From positions 774,828-838,827 of the forward strand of contig CAJNOP010000031.1 in assembly GCA_905250075.1 (NCBI GenBank): DNA of 64,000 nt, in the 5' to 3' direction. Positions 62,985 to 64,000 of the stretch are shown here, one piece after another. A model generated the notes under the pieces. It was not told the origin of the DNA. It saw only the letters and a program-made list of their open reading frames with translations, and searched no databases. The position numbers and the translations under genes are program-made. Source of the DNA: Rotaria sp. Silwood1 (Eukaryota; Rotifera; Eurotatoria; Philodinida; Philodinidae). Every line of letters starts with the position of its first letter. Within the stretch, counting starts at the first letter, position 1.

Positions 62985-63535
62985 ATATATAAAAATTGTT
63001 TTGAGTTTTCTGAATAAAAATAAAAGTACATCTAGTAATTGTCATGCTATTCATCACACGAAATTTTTTATAGTTCTTTATATGACATACAGGACGTGCT
63101 ATTTAAAATTTCAACTTGAGTTTTGAGTGTTGACAGAGACATATGAAAGTTGTATTTGACATGATAAAAACCAGATTGACCAGAGAACTTTATTTCCAAA
63201 TAGAACCAAATTTATGAATTATTAGCAAAAAATTGTTTCAATAAACAATTATGGAAAATATGATAGTGGTCGCTAATCTATGGTTCAAACTTATGTTTAA
63301 AAATTCTTAGACTTTCTTTTATTTCACTAATACAATTATTTGATCTGTTTTGTTTTATTTAAAAGAAATCTTCATACGTAAATCCATTGGATTGAAAACC
63401 AAACTGATTAATATCAATATGATATAAAATTCACAGGAATATATATACAGAATATCACTCCCTTATTCTTTGTTAACATTAATTGATGATTAAAATTCAT
63501 TTCTTTTTTTACATTCAATAAACTAAACATGAACA
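62985..63535. other. Spacer before RA-like gene
   Basis: AT-rich; contains the 3' flank of the membrane protein gene and the promoter side of the next gene. No other feature seen. Confidence 0.4.
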
Positions 63536-63900
63536 ATGTCAAATAATGATCAAGTAATTATTTTCAATGTCATAAACTATTTCTTAATTTTTAATCTAAT
63601 TTTAGTTTCAACTTTGTCTTTATCATTCACATTTAAAACAACCTCATCCATATACACGTCAGATTATTCGTATTAATGAAAAGACAACATGTCAAGAAGT
63701 TTTAAGATGTCATATACTTAATCAAAATACTGCTCGATTAATAGAAACAGGTTTTGGATTTGGTAAGAATAGTTTAGTCTATGATTAATAGAATTGAAAT
63801 CGTTTAGAACGAGAAATTCTATGAGATGATTGTTTATTTGATGTAATAACTCGTAATAGAACAATTGAACAATTCAAAATTGTTGTACGGCATATAGATG
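63536..63900 (+). pseudogene. RA-domain-like gene start (RASSF7-10 type?), in-frame TGA
   Basis: Exons 63536-63553, 63606-63762 and 63808-63900 join in phase. The product has IIRINEKTTCQEVLRCHI, ARLIETGFGF and, at the end, FKIVVRHIDG. The TTCQEV block and the spacing to the last strand recall the Ras-association domain of N-terminal RASSF proteins. The third exon contains TGA at 63822-63824 in the joined frame, with coding character resuming right after it and a GTATGT donor at 63901. It is either a pseudogene, a mis-spliced model or a sequence error. No further exon is seen before the window ends at 64000. Confidence 0.4.
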
Positions 63901-64000
63901 GTATGTTATCGATTCTTTGACTCTGAAACAAATATCATAACCTATGATAAAGAATGTAACATGATCAAGAACTAAAAAGCTTTCTCATTGTTTTTTTCTC

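Noticed and set aside
1..64000. CRISPR array, bacterial operon or prophage
   Set aside because: No direct-repeat/spacer array; genes are intron-rich animal genes throughout.
1..64000. tRNA or rRNA genes
   Set aside because: I found no cloverleaf with convincing A and B boxes and no rRNA-like block; a covariance-model scan would be decisive.

Overview
This window looks like nuclear DNA of an invertebrate animal, most likely a bdelloid rotifer (Rotaria or Adineta type). It is strongly AT-rich and its genes are split by many introns of about 50-70 bp with GT/AG ends. The gene set is metazoan: an SFMBT Polycomb protein, a class 5 semaphorin, NEK6/7, UBE2J2, RPC7 and NAPRT. It also holds (TGTGGG)n-type tracts, the G-rich repeat reported for bdelloid telomeres. 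The species call is inference; the animal gene content is seen directly. All exon joins were derived by hand from splice sites and reading phase, and each total is a whole number of codons. Several apparent ATG starts are really TTG or GTG, and I corrected these where it mattered.

Layout. 1-2400 holds repeats: a palindromic tract, an ~80-bp tandem array, an inverted-repeat element and a dispersed repeat. 4387-15428 (-) is a 7-exon SFMBT gene whose 5.2-kb intron carries two inverted-repeat elements. 15987-18792 (-) is a two-unit MAM-like receptor-like membrane protein, followed to ~23.4 kb by decayed relatives. 24223-25662 (-) is a NEK6/7 kinase and 25836-26694 (-) is UBE2J2, packed close together. 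28505-29580 (-) is a RING/TRAF zinc-finger protein with an unusual C-terminal domain. It is divergent from RPC7 (30480-31493, +), with a near-perfect 60-bp-arm hairpin between them. 31648-37118 (+) is NAPRT with two possible first exons. 37119-42684 has no gene that I can support. 42685-49585 (+) is a 16-exon semaphorin-5-like gene.

From about 49.9 kb the character changes. There is a broken LTR retroelement (LTR, primer-binding site, assembly gap, decayed gag and protease region). It stops at a G-rich telomere-like tract, and a C-rich tract follows in fusion orientation. Next come a decayed TPR-like stretch, a single-exon orphan membrane protein (56089-57081, +) and a second G-rich/C-rich tract. 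The right end holds a small EF-hand-like gene (59442-60219, +), a two-exon membrane protein (62227-62984, +) and the start of an RA-domain-like gene with an in-frame stop (63536-63900).

The genes do not form one pathway. The left and middle parts look like ordinary housekeeping and developmental genes; 49.9-57.6 kb looks like a former chromosome-end or rearranged segment.
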